Positions 8,390-14,912 of a DNA stretch of 64,000 nucleotides are shown here, piece after piece (the first letter of the stretch is position 1; every line of letters begins with the position of its first letter). Below the pieces are notes generated by a model. That model saw only the letters and a program-made list of their open reading frames with translations, made no database searches and was not told the origin of the DNA. The DNA is taken from positions 100,861-164,860 of the forward strand of contig CAKTPM010000002.1 in the NCBI GenBank assembly GCA_934591705.1, in the 5' to 3' direction. This stretch comes from an uncultured Oscillospiraceae bacterium (GTDB lineage: Bacteria > Bacillota > Clostridia > Oscillospirales > Oscillospiraceae). Both the position numbers and the translations under genes were made by a program.

Positions 8390-8629
8390 ATGAAGAAGAT
8401 CAAAAGCTCCCACAACGCCCCCTGGCTGGTAACGCTGCTGGTGCTGGGCATCCTGCTGGTGATGGGGGCCTACCGCCTTTTTTCCCTCCTCTGCGAGCTG
8501 CCCTCTATGGCCGGGGCCGGGCACATCCTTTTGGCCGTCCTCTCGGCGGCGCTGGCCCTGGGCGGCGTGCTTCTGGCGCGCGCCGCGTTTCAGCGGCTCA
8601 AAGAGCTGCGGGACGAAGGCGAGCTATAA
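8390..8629 (+). CDS. small two-helix membrane protein, unknown function
   Basis: 79 aa with two predicted membrane helices (about residues 13-34 and 43-64) and charged ends. AAGGAGG lies before the ATG, and the gene follows sortase B by 12 bp, so it is the last gene of that transcript before the terminator at 8654. I recognise no family. Confidence 0.7.
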   Translation: MKKIKSSHNAPWLVTLLVLGILLVMGAYRLFSLLCELPSMAGAGHILLAVLSAALALGGVLLARAAFQRLKELRDEGEL

Positions 8630-8653
8630 GGCCGCCCTCTCTGCAAAGCAAAG

Positions 8654-8684
8654 AAAAAAGCTCCGACAGTGTCGGAGCTTTTTT
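8654..8684. terminator. bidirectional intrinsic terminator
   Basis: AAAAAAGCTCCGAC / GTCGGAGCTTTTTT around a tiny loop, between the convergent sortase operon and divIC. Confidence 0.88.
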
Positions 8685-8697
8685 GCGTCATATGCAC

Positions 8698-9000
8698 TTA
8701 GCGGTTGGGATCCACAAAGAGCCGGGCGCCGTCCTCATACCAGCCCAGGGCCCGGGCCAGGGACTTGATGAAGTCCTCGTCGTCCTTTTTCTCCAGGTCC
8801 TCCCGAAGGGCCTCATTGTCCTCCTGCAGCTCCTGCCGCTGCTGAGCCAGGAGGGCCTCCTGCTCCTTGGCCGTGTCCAGCTTCCAGTAGACCTTGAGGA
8901 TCTGCACCCCCAGGATCACCGCCAGCACCGCCGCCGCCATAATGAGCAGGGGGTTATGGCGCCGGGGCGCTTTTTTCTTTTTCTCGCGGGTCCGGCTCAT
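8698..9000 (-). CDS. DivIC/FtsL-type septum formation initiator
   Basis: 100-aa bitopic protein: basic cytoplasmic head (RTREKKKK), one membrane helix (about residues 17-36), then a coiled coil (TAKEQEALLAQQRQELQEDN) and a short extracellular end. This layout and its place after yabP-yabQ match DivIC of the divisome FtsL-DivIB-DivIC complex. The ATG at 9000 follows AAAGGAG; an in-frame ATG at 9054 is inside yabQ. Its start overlaps yabQ by 47 bp. Confidence 0.82.
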   Translation of the reverse strand: MSRTREKKKKAPRRHNPLLIMAAAVLAVILGVQILKVYWKLDTAKEQEALLAQQRQELQEDNEALREDLEKKDDEDFIKSLARALGWYEDGARLFVDPNR

Positions 9001-9481
9001 GGGCGGCTCCTTTCCTCCGGCGGCGTTCCACCGTCCGGACAGTTCTCTTCCCACCCATTGTAGCGCACCGGCGGCAGAAAAGAAAGCCCTTTTTTACCGC
9101 CGGGGCCGATTTTTTCACCGCCGCCGCGGCCCAGCGCACCGGCGTGAGGAAAAGCCGCACCGCCCAGACCGCCGCCTCCGCCCAGGCATCCCACAGCTCC
9201 CGGCAGTAGCCGGAGGGCAGCGCGAACCAGAAAACGGCGCCGAGCACCAGGCCCGCCACCATGTAGATACGCAGGGCGCCGCCGCCCTTCACCGCGCACA
9301 GATACAGCAGCACCCAGGCCGCCGCCAGGACGAAAAGCGCGTCCAGCAGGTGGGTGAGGGGGGCGCTGCTCCGCCGCCGCAGGCGCACCGCCCGCAGCAG
9401 GTCATAGAGGAGCCCGCCCCCCATCCCCAAGGAGAGACACAGCAAAAGCGTGCGGCCCTGGGCGGCAATGTCCAGCTCCAT
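8954..9481 (-). CDS. yabQ: spore cortex biosynthesis protein YabQ
   Basis: 175-aa integral membrane protein with about four hydrophobic segments in the first 110 residues and a basic tail. The N-terminal GMGGGLLYDLLRAVR segment and the position between yabP and divIC identify YabQ, a mother-cell protein needed for spore cortex formation. Its ATG overlaps the yabP stop (TGATG), indicating translational coupling. The C-terminal ~15 residues are read from DNA that also encodes the start of DivIC. Confidence 0.85.
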   Translation of the reverse strand: MELDIAAQGRTLLLCLSLGMGGGLLYDLLRAVRLRRRSSAPLTHLLDALFVLAAAWVLLYLCAVKGGGALRIYMVAGLVLGAVFWFALPSGYCRELWDAWAEAAVWAVRLFLTPVRWAAAAVKKSAPAVKKGFLFCRRCATMGGKRTVRTVERRRRKGAAHEPDPREKEKSAPAP

Positions 9482-9768
9482 CAGCCGAAGAGCCGCTGCC
9501 AAAAGCCGCCGGCCCGCTCCGCCGCCGTGTCCTCATAGGCGAAGCTCTCCAGGCGGCCCTCCACCTGGAGCTCGCCGCCATCCAAGCTCAGCTTGCCGAT
9601 GTGCAGTCCCTGGCCGGTGACCACCAAAAGCCCCGCGCAGGTGCTCATGACCACGGCGCTGTCATCGAAGCGCTCCACATCCTCCACGCCGGACACCGTC
9701 AGGTGCTCGCGGCCCTCCAAAACCAGCCGGTGCTGCAGGGGCACCCCGGCGGCTGCTTCATATGGCAT
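9481..9768 (-). CDS. yabP: spore protein YabP
   Basis: 95-aa YabP/YqfC-family protein, a partner of YabQ in cortex formation. The core HRLVLEGREHLTVSGVEDVE with the following beta-rich G-x-L-x-I-x-K-L-x-L-x-x-G-E-L segment is typical. I chose the ATG at 9768, preceded by GGGGGAG at 5-6 nt spacing; a GTG at 9786 would lie inside a hairpin. A sigma-E-like promoter reads directly into the gene, and the hairpin at 9773-9811 can hide its ribosome binding site in read-through transcripts. Confidence 0.88.
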   Translation of the reverse strand: MPYEAAAGVPLQHRLVLEGREHLTVSGVEDVERFDDSAVVMSTCAGLLVVTGQGLHIGKLSLDGGELQVEGRLESFAYEDTAAERAGGFWQRLFG

Positions 9769-9772
9769 AAAA

Positions 9773-9811
9773 ACTCCCCCATACACTTGATGGTACAGTG
9801 TATGGGGGAGT
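9773..9811 (-). terminator. 15-bp perfect hairpin with T run covering the yabP RBS
   Basis: Exact arms at 9773-9787 and 9797-9811 with a 9-nt loop. On the minus strand the downstream arm is followed by TTTTT and then the yabP ATG, and it contains the GGGGGAG ribosome binding site. It can act as a terminator of rqcP transcripts and as an RBS mask. Confidence 0.7.
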
Positions 9812-9825
9812 TGTCCCGAATATGC
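9797..9825 (-). promoter_or_regulatory. sigma-E-type promoter of yabP
   Basis: On the minus strand GCATATT (9819-9825), 14-bp spacer, CATACACT (9797-9804). Both boxes match the sporulation sigma-E consensus (KMATATT / CATACAnT). The -10 box is part of the upstream arm of the 9773-9811 hairpin, so a transcript started here lacks that arm. Confidence 0.72.
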
Positions 9826-9837
9826 TTCGCGGGGCGC

Positions 9838-10077
9838 TTATACCTGCCGGTACATGGCGGCGGCCTCCGCCTTGCCGGCATTTTCGTTGAGGGAGAGCAC
9901 CTCCACGGAAACGGTGTTCTGCCCCAGGCGCAGGGTGATGACATCCCCCAGCTTTACATCGTAGCTGGCCCGGGCCACCTTCCCGTTGACGCTCACCCGC
10001 TCGTTGTCGCAGGCCTCATTGGCCACGGTGCGGCGCTTGATGAGCCGCGAGACCTTCAAATATTTATCCAGCCGCAT
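9838..10077 (-). CDS. rqcP: S4-domain RNA-binding protein RqcP (YabO)
   Basis: 79-aa protein that is almost entirely an S4 domain (MRLDKYLKVSRLIKRRTVA, VNGKVARASYDVKLGDVI). By family knowledge RqcP binds the stalled 50S subunit with RqcH and helps alanine tailing of incomplete nascent chains. Its position upstream of yabP-yabQ-divIC is conserved in Firmicutes. AGGAGG lies 9 nt before the ATG. Confidence 0.88.
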   Translation of the reverse strand: MRLDKYLKVSRLIKRRTVANEACDNERVSVNGKVARASYDVKLGDVITLRLGQNTVSVEVLSLNENAGKAEAAAMYRQV

Positions 10078-10121
10078 GGTCTGTTCCTCCTATGGCGCGG
10101 CGTCCTGCCGCGGTTTTCCTC

Positions 10122-10150
10122 ATTATACCACGCTCAATCCTCCCAGGCAA
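10122..10150 (-). promoter_or_regulatory. promoter of rqcP
   Basis: On the minus strand TTGCCT (10145-10150), 17-bp spacer, TATAAT (10122-10127). It overlaps the last codons of the upstream gene. Confidence 0.75.
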
Positions 10151-11663
10151 GAGAGGGCACCAGGGCGACATTGCACAGATCGCCGGGGACGGCGGGATCC
10201 AGCTGCCGGTCAATGGGCAGGACGGTCTGCTCGCCATAGAGAAGGCCGCCGGCGCCGTAAACATGGAGGTTCACGGCGGTGCTGTCATCATACCACGCGA
10301 TGGCGAGTTTATGGTCGCGATAGCACATGGGCAGGGTGGTGAAGTCGCTGGGATAGCTCGCCGCCAGCGGGAAAAAGACGCGGAAGTAGGTGCCCCCTTT
10401 CTCTTTCGGGGACTCGTCTCCGAGCATCCAGTAAAAGCGCCCATCCTCGCGGTTTTGGCGCAGCTGCGCCATCCGGCACCGGAAATCTATGGCGTAGGCG
10501 CCGTCCTCCGGGGTGAGCACCGTGAGCTCCTCGCCCACGGCCAGGGCCAGAAAGTCCCGCTCCGAGTGGACATACACCGCCGGGTAGTCCACATAGTCCA
10601 CGGTGTATTCACCGTCATTAAGATAGTAGGTGACGGATCCCTCCACGGTCTGCAGCGACCCTAAGGGGATGCAGGCCAGCTCCTGACAGGTGGTGCCGTC
10701 CAGCACCCGCAGCACGGCCTGGCCCTCCTCCGCCGTCACCAGAAGAAATTGGCTTTCATCGGCGCTGCGGGCAAAGGCCAGCACCGCCTGCTTTTCAATG
10801 TCCAGCGGGAAGACCAGGGCCGCGGCATCCACACGGGGACGCTCCCGGACCAGCCCCTCCTGGGGGTAATCGGTCTTTTCCAGCGGGATGCGCCAGATGC
10901 CGAAGCCCTTGGGCGCCCAGTCCGCCTGGGGGTCGGCGTCGGCGGCAAAGCACACCGCGAGATAGAGGGCGTTTTCCTCCCGGAGGGGCAGGCAGCCGAA
11001 GCGGTGTGCCATGCGCAGGGGATCCGCCGTCATATAGGCGTTGTCAGGGTTCTTGCCGCTTTTGTAGTAGTAGACCGAGAGGGTGTCCTGCGCCTCCACG
11101 GGCACCTGCAGCAGGGGGAACGCCGCTCCTTGGCGGTTTTCGTCCTTCCAGTACTTTTCGGCGGTGAGGGAGGGCAGGTTGTAGAGCCCGGAGCCGACGG
11201 AGTAAGAATAACTGTAGCTCATGCCCAGCCAGAGGGGATAGGTCGCAAAGTAGTCCCCGGTGGGGATCTCCACGGTGCCCTCGCCGCCGGTTTTCTCCCG
11301 GGCAACGCGGGTCAGGGGGTCATTTTCATCGTAGCGGTTGCAAAAGCGCAGGGCCAGCTGGGGCTGCGCCGCCGATGCATCCCAAAACATCTCCCGCCGG
11401 GGGACCACCTCTTTGGTGTGATAGGAAAAGCGGGTCTCGTCCGTGTCCGCCGCCGGGTCCCGGAGGGTGCTCCAAAGGAGCCGCCGGTTGTGGAGAAGTT
11501 CGCTGCCCACGGTGATGCCCCGGGCGGCAGCGGCATCCCCCACGGAGGCGGTGACCTCCGGGCGGATGGCCTCGCCCTGCCTGCTCAGGCAAAGAGCGCC
11601 GCCCGCCAGCACCGCCGCCGCCAGGGCCAGACACAGCACGCACAAAGCCAGATAGCGTTTCAT
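10134..11663 (-). CDS. membrane-anchored extracellular protein of the second ABC operon, unknown function
   Basis: 509-aa protein with one N-terminal signal-anchor segment (about residues 4-25), then a long beta-rich extracytoplasmic part with several propeller-like stretches (for example QAVLRVLDGTTCQELACIPL and EELTVLTPEDGAYAIDFRC). I recognise no named family. Its ATG overlaps the stop of the ABC ATPase (ATGA), so it belongs to that operon and may be an accessory or sensing protein. It has no lipobox. Confidence 0.72.
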   Translation of the reverse strand: MKRYLALCVLCLALAAAVLAGGALCLSRQGEAIRPEVTASVGDAAAARGITVGSELLHNRRLLWSTLRDPAADTDETRFSYHTKEVVPRREMFWDASAAQPQLALRFCNRYDENDPLTRVAREKTGGEGTVEIPTGDYFATYPLWLGMSYSYSYSVGSGLYNLPSLTAEKYWKDENRQGAAFPLLQVPVEAQDTLSVYYYKSGKNPDNAYMTADPLRMAHRFGCLPLREENALYLAVCFAADADPQADWAPKGFGIWRIPLEKTDYPQEGLVRERPRVDAAALVFPLDIEKQAVLAFARSADESQFLLVTAEEGQAVLRVLDGTTCQELACIPLGSLQTVEGSVTYYLNDGEYTVDYVDYPAVYVHSERDFLALAVGEELTVLTPEDGAYAIDFRCRMAQLRQNREDGRFYWMLGDESPKEKGGTYFRVFFPLAASYPSDFTTLPMCYRDHKLAIAWYDDSTAVNLHVYGAGGLLYGEQTVLPIDRQLDPAVPGDLCNVALVPSLAWED

Positions 11664-12397
11664 GGCGCATCCTCCTGGGCCAGCTTCTCGATGGTCTGCG
11701 TCACCCGGTCGGCACGGTATTGATAGGTGTTCTTGATATAGTCCATGAGGTCCTGCCCCGCATCCTCCAGCTCGTCGACGCTCTTATCGCCCACGATGCG
11801 CCCCTGATGGATGAGCACCGCCCGGGAGATGAAGTCCTTGACCTCCTCCAGCAGGTGGGTGGAGAGGATCACCGTCTCGTCCTCCGTGAGGATGCCCAGG
11901 AGCACCTTGTAGAAGTCCTCCCGGTTGAAGATATCGTTCCCGGCGAAGGGCTCGTCCATGAGAATGTAGTCCGCGCCCTGGGAGAGGGCCATCACCACCT
12001 CGAACTGGTTTTGCATGCCCACGGAGAACTTGCCCACCGCCCGCTTGAGCGGCAGCTGGAAGAAGTCCAGCAGCGCCGTGAAGCGCTTTTCGTTGAACCG
12101 GGGGAAATGCTCCCGGTAGAAGTCCCGGTGATCTGCCGCCGTCAGCAGCGGGAAAAACGAGTGCTCGCAGGTGGCAAAGGCCAGCCGGTCGATGTTCTTT
12201 TTTGTAATGGCCTCGCCGTCCAGCGTGACGGCGCCCTGATGGGGGATAAGCCCCAGAACGGATTTCATCAGCGTGGTCTTGCCCGCGCCGTTTTCCCCGA
12301 AAAGACCCACGATCTGCCCCTGCGGGAAGGCGAGCGTTGCATCGTCCACGGCGATTTTTGCGCCGTAGCGCTTGGTGATGTGAGAAATTTCCAGCAT
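11660..12397 (-). CDS. ABC transporter ATP-binding protein
   Basis: 245-aa ATPase. Walker A GENGAGKTT is at residues 34-42, the signature is FSVGMQNQ, and Walker B is YILMDEPFAGND. AAGGAGG lies 8-9 nt before the ATG at 12397. It pairs with the two small membrane proteins encoded just upstream, giving a GntR-permease-permease-ATPase layout like ytr-type operons. The transported molecule is unknown. Confidence 0.88.
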   Translation of the reverse strand: MLEISHITKRYGAKIAVDDATLAFPQGQIVGLFGENGAGKTTLMKSVLGLIPHQGAVTLDGEAITKKNIDRLAFATCEHSFFPLLTAADHRDFYREHFPRFNEKRFTALLDFFQLPLKRAVGKFSVGMQNQFEVVMALSQGADYILMDEPFAGNDIFNREDFYKVLLGILTEDETVILSTHLLEEVKDFISRAVLIHQGRIVGDKSVDELEDAGQDLMDYIKNTYQYRADRVTQTIEKLAQEDAP

Positions 12398-12413
12398 GAT
12401 CGTTTTCCTCCTT

Positions 12414-12899
12414 TTATATCGGTAAGCACGCCGCGGGGGTGACAAAGCGCCAGATGAGATAGGCACCGCCCAGAAGCAGCAGCGTTTCCGCCGCCGTCCA
12501 CGCCAGCCACCGCAAAGGCACCTCCATGACCATCCGCCGCAGGGTGCGCCCGCCGTCCGGCAGGCGGCGCATGAGGTAGATGCTCCTGCTGCTTTTGCTG
12601 AAGCTGCCGTACAGCTGCAGGGGCAGCAGCAGCGCCATCAGCGCCTGAACGCCGCCCAAGAATGCGATGCGCCCGGCGGCGCTCCAGAAGGGAAGGATGG
12701 TCTGCCCCGGCCGGAGATACCGCACGCCCTCCACATAGTAAAAGAGCTGGTTATAGCTGCCGGTGTAGCGGATGGCAAAGAGCACAGCGCCCACGATGGC
12801 CGCCGCGATCAGCCAGAGGCGGATGGTGGCGGCCATCTGCGCCGGGTCCGTGTTGGGAGGCAGGCGGCGGCGCAGGGCTTCGGTATTAAACGGTTTCAT
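12414..12899 (-). CDS. ABC-operon membrane protein (small)
   Basis: 161 aa with about four hydrophobic segments (around residues 27-45, 68-88 and 125-155 are the clearest). Its ATG overlaps the end of the preceding permease gene by 14 bp and it lies 16 bp before the ATPase, so it is most likely a permease subunit or permease partner of the same ABC system. No named family recognised. Confidence 0.7.
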   Translation of the reverse strand: MKPFNTEALRRRLPPNTDPAQMAATIRLWLIAAAIVGAVLFAIRYTGSYNQLFYYVEGVRYLRPGQTILPFWSAAGRIAFLGGVQALMALLLPLQLYGSFSKSSRSIYLMRRLPDGGRTLRRMVMEVPLRWLAWTAAETLLLLGGAYLIWRFVTPAACLPI

Positions 12900-13662
12900 G
12901 GACTTCCTCCTCTCCGTCGAAGGATCGATAGATCGTAAGGACCGCTATGATCCCGGCGATGACGGTGAGCGCCACCCGCAGCCCCACGCCCCCGGAGGAC
13001 GCGAAGCTCACCGGCATCCACAGGGACGCCTCCGTGAAGACGATGGCGGTGATGACCGGGGTGCCGCTGCCGCCCCGCCACCGGCGCAGGGGGAAGAGGG
13101 CGCAGCTCACGGCGCTCAGCAGCGTCACCGCGCCCATGGCGCTCCAGCCTAAGGGATCCCGCAGAGGCAGGAGGTTGTGGAGCAGAGGCGTGGTGTAGGA
13201 GGCAAGCCACAGGGCCTGGGGCCCTGCCTCCCGCAGCCGCCAGCCGATGACGCCGTACACCGCGGCGGTGACGGCGGCCCGGTAGAACAGGAGCATCACC
13301 AGGTCATAGAGCGTCCACAGCACCGCGATCCGCCAGGGGGCGAGCCGCAGCCGCAGGGCGGTATACCCCGGCTGCACCCCCCGGCCGGTGCCTGTGCGGC
13401 TCAAAAGCCAGATCACCAGGGCAAAGCCCGCCGCCACCGGCAGGGTACAGAAGCTCTTTTGCACCATCACCGAGGCGGAGAGTATCTTCCCTGTCTGCAG
13501 GATGGGCTCCCCGGCGGCATCGTGGCCCACCACCTCCCGGCTTTGGCCGGGGGCCAGCCACAGGAGCACTGCGCACAAAAGCGCCGCCGAGAGCGTCACC
13601 GCCAGCACGCGCCAAAAGCTGCCCCGGGCCGTCAGGGCGAATGTCGAGAGATGTTTTTTCAT
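12886..13662 (-). CDS. ABC-2 type transporter membrane protein
   Basis: 258 aa with about six hydrophobic segments. The N-terminal cytoplasmic stretch followed by a helix (FWRVLAVTLSAALLCAVLLWL) fits an ABC-2 permease. It is translationally coupled to the GntR gene (4-bp ATGA overlap) and has AGGAGG before its ATG. Substrate unknown. Confidence 0.75.
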   Translation of the reverse strand: MKKHLSTFALTARGSFWRVLAVTLSAALLCAVLLWLAPGQSREVVGHDAAGEPILQTGKILSASVMVQKSFCTLPVAAGFALVIWLLSRTGTGRGVQPGYTALRLRLAPWRIAVLWTLYDLVMLLFYRAAVTAAVYGVIGWRLREAGPQALWLASYTTPLLHNLLPLRDPLGWSAMGAVTLLSAVSCALFPLRRWRGGSGTPVITAIVFTEASLWMPVSFASSGGVGLRVALTVIAGIIAVLTIYRSFDGEEEVHETV

Positions 13663-14045
13663 GCTTCCGCCTCCTGTTCATACAGCTGCCGCAGCAGCGC
13701 CGCCGCCTCATCCGCCGAAAGTCCCATGCGCTTCATGGCCCGCACGGCGCCCAGCAGTTCCTCCCGATAGAGCTCCCGGCGGATGGCCGCCACCTGCTCC
13801 GGGGCGGCACACACGAAGCTGGCCGCGCCGGGGCGGGAGGTGATGAGCCCTTCTTCCTCCAAGGCGCGATAGGCCTTCTGCACCGTGTTGGGGTTCACCG
13901 CCAGCTGGGCGGACAAAAGCCGCCGGGAGGGGAGCTCCTCCCCCGCCGGGATGCTGCCCGCCGCCAGACCCTGCTTGACAAAGCGGACCAGCTGCAGGTA
14001 GATGGGCACCCCCTCCACCCCGCGGAATTTTTCAAAGGAAATCAT
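13659..14045 (-). CDS. GntR-family (YtrA subfamily) transcriptional regulator
   Basis: 128-aa winged-helix repressor: PIYLQLVRFVKQGL, PAGEELPSRRLLSAQLAVNPNT and the wing SRPGAASFV, followed by a short helical tail. It is distinct in sequence from the regulator at 5976-6341 but has the same architecture and neighbourhood. It is the first gene of the operon, with AAGGAGAG before the ATG. Two 22-bp operator-like sites lie in its promoter, which implies autorepression of the whole ABC operon. Confidence 0.9.
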   Translation of the reverse strand: MISFEKFRGVEGVPIYLQLVRFVKQGLAAGSIPAGEELPSRRLLSAQLAVNPNTVQKAYRALEEEGLITSRPGAASFVCAAPEQVAAIRRELYREELLGAVRAMKRMGLSADEAAALLRQLYEQEAEA

Positions 14046-14070
14046 GGCCTTGCTCTCCTTATAAAGAAAA

Positions 14071-14092
14071 CTGTACTATGCGCGTAACACAG
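14071..14092. promoter_or_regulatory. GntR operator, proximal site
   Basis: 22-bp imperfect palindrome beginning CTGTACTATGCG and ending TAACACAG. Its left arm (14068-14082) is the exact inverted copy of 14110-14124. It lies over the transcription start region. Confidence 0.75.
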
Positions 14093-14099
14093 TTGTTGT

Positions 14100-14121
14100 C
14101 TGTATTATACGCATAGTACAG
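14100..14121. promoter_or_regulatory. GntR operator, distal site
   Basis: 22-bp imperfect palindrome starting CTGTATTATACG and ending TAGTACAG, overlapping the -10 box and spacer of the operon promoter. The two sites begin 29 bp apart. Confidence 0.75.
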
Positions 14122-14133
14122 TTTATTTGTCAA
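14104..14133 (-). promoter_or_regulatory. promoter of the second GntR-ABC operon
   Basis: On the minus strand TTGACA (14128-14133), 18-bp spacer, TATAAT (14104-14109), fully covered by the operator pair. Confidence 0.82.
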
Positions 14134-14146
14134 GCGGAAATTTTCG

Positions 14147-14908
14147 TTACTCCGGCAAGTCGCGGTACATCCCGCGGCACAGGGCGTTGGCCGCCCAAAC
14201 GCTGCCCGGCTCCCGGGGGTCGGCAGGCGTTCCGTCCAGGCGGGAGAAAAAGCCGCCGGCCTCCTCCAGGATCAGACTCCCCGCCGCAAAGTCCCAGGGG
14301 GACAGGCGGCACTCGAAGAACAGCTCCGCGCGCCCGGCGGCCACCTGGCAGATGTCCAGGGCCGCCGCCCCGAAGCGCCGGAAGTCCAGCGTCCTGTCAT
14401 AGAGGTGGCGCATGATGCGAAAGTGCCTGTCCGTATAGCGGCGGTCATAGATGGTGCTGCCGCACAGAAACACCGCGTGGCCGCTGTCATGGGCAGAGAC
14501 GCGGATCGGCCGGCCGTTGAGCGTGGCGCCGCCGCCGCGCTGTGCGGCGAACAGCTCCTCGGTAAAGGGGTTATAGACCACGGCATAGCGCACCTGGCCC
14601 CGGTGGCAGAGGGCCACGGCGATGTTGCTGTAGTGCAGCTCTCTTACGAAATTGGTGGTGCCGTCGATGGGATCCACCACAAAGAGCCAGTCCCGCTTGA
14701 GGGCTGCGTGGTGCCCCTCCTCCCCCAGGAAGTCGGCCTCCGGACAGATGTCCAGCAGGGCGCCCTGCAAAAAGTCCTGGACCGCCACATCATATTTTGT
14801 CACCAGATCCGCCGCGCCGGTCTTCTCCCGGGTGTCCCGCTCAATGGCGTGGGCGTCGCGGATCATATCGCCCGCCGTGCGCACGGCGGCAATGATCTCC
14901 TGCAGCAT
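14147..14908 (-). CDS. inositol monophosphatase family protein (SuhB-like)
   Basis: 253-aa Mg2+-dependent, Li+-sensitive sugar phosphatase fold. Motifs seen: FLGEEGHH (metal-binding E), DPIDGTTNFV (the family signature with both metal-binding D residues) and the C-terminal SPWDFAAGSLILEEAGG block. Substrates of such enzymes include inositol phosphate, PAP and fructose-1,6-bisphosphate; which applies here is not clear. AGGAGGT precedes the ATG, and the gene follows the amidohydrolase by 4 bp. Confidence 0.88.
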   Translation of the reverse strand: MLQEIIAAVRTAGDMIRDAHAIERDTREKTGAADLVTKYDVAVQDFLQGALLDICPEADFLGEEGHHAALKRDWLFVVDPIDGTTNFVRELHYSNIAVALCHRGQVRYAVVYNPFTEELFAAQRGGGATLNGRPIRVSAHDSGHAVFLCGSTIYDRRYTDRHFRIMRHLYDRTLDFRRFGAAALDICQVAAGRAELFFECRLSPWDFAAGSLILEEAGGFFSRLDGTPADPREPGSVWAANALCRGMYRDLPE

Positions 14909-14912
14909 GCTC

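Noticed and set aside
6485..8524. 679-codon open frame on the minus strand
   Set aside because: It crosses three plus-strand genes with clear families, has low-complexity composition and crosses their intergenic signals.
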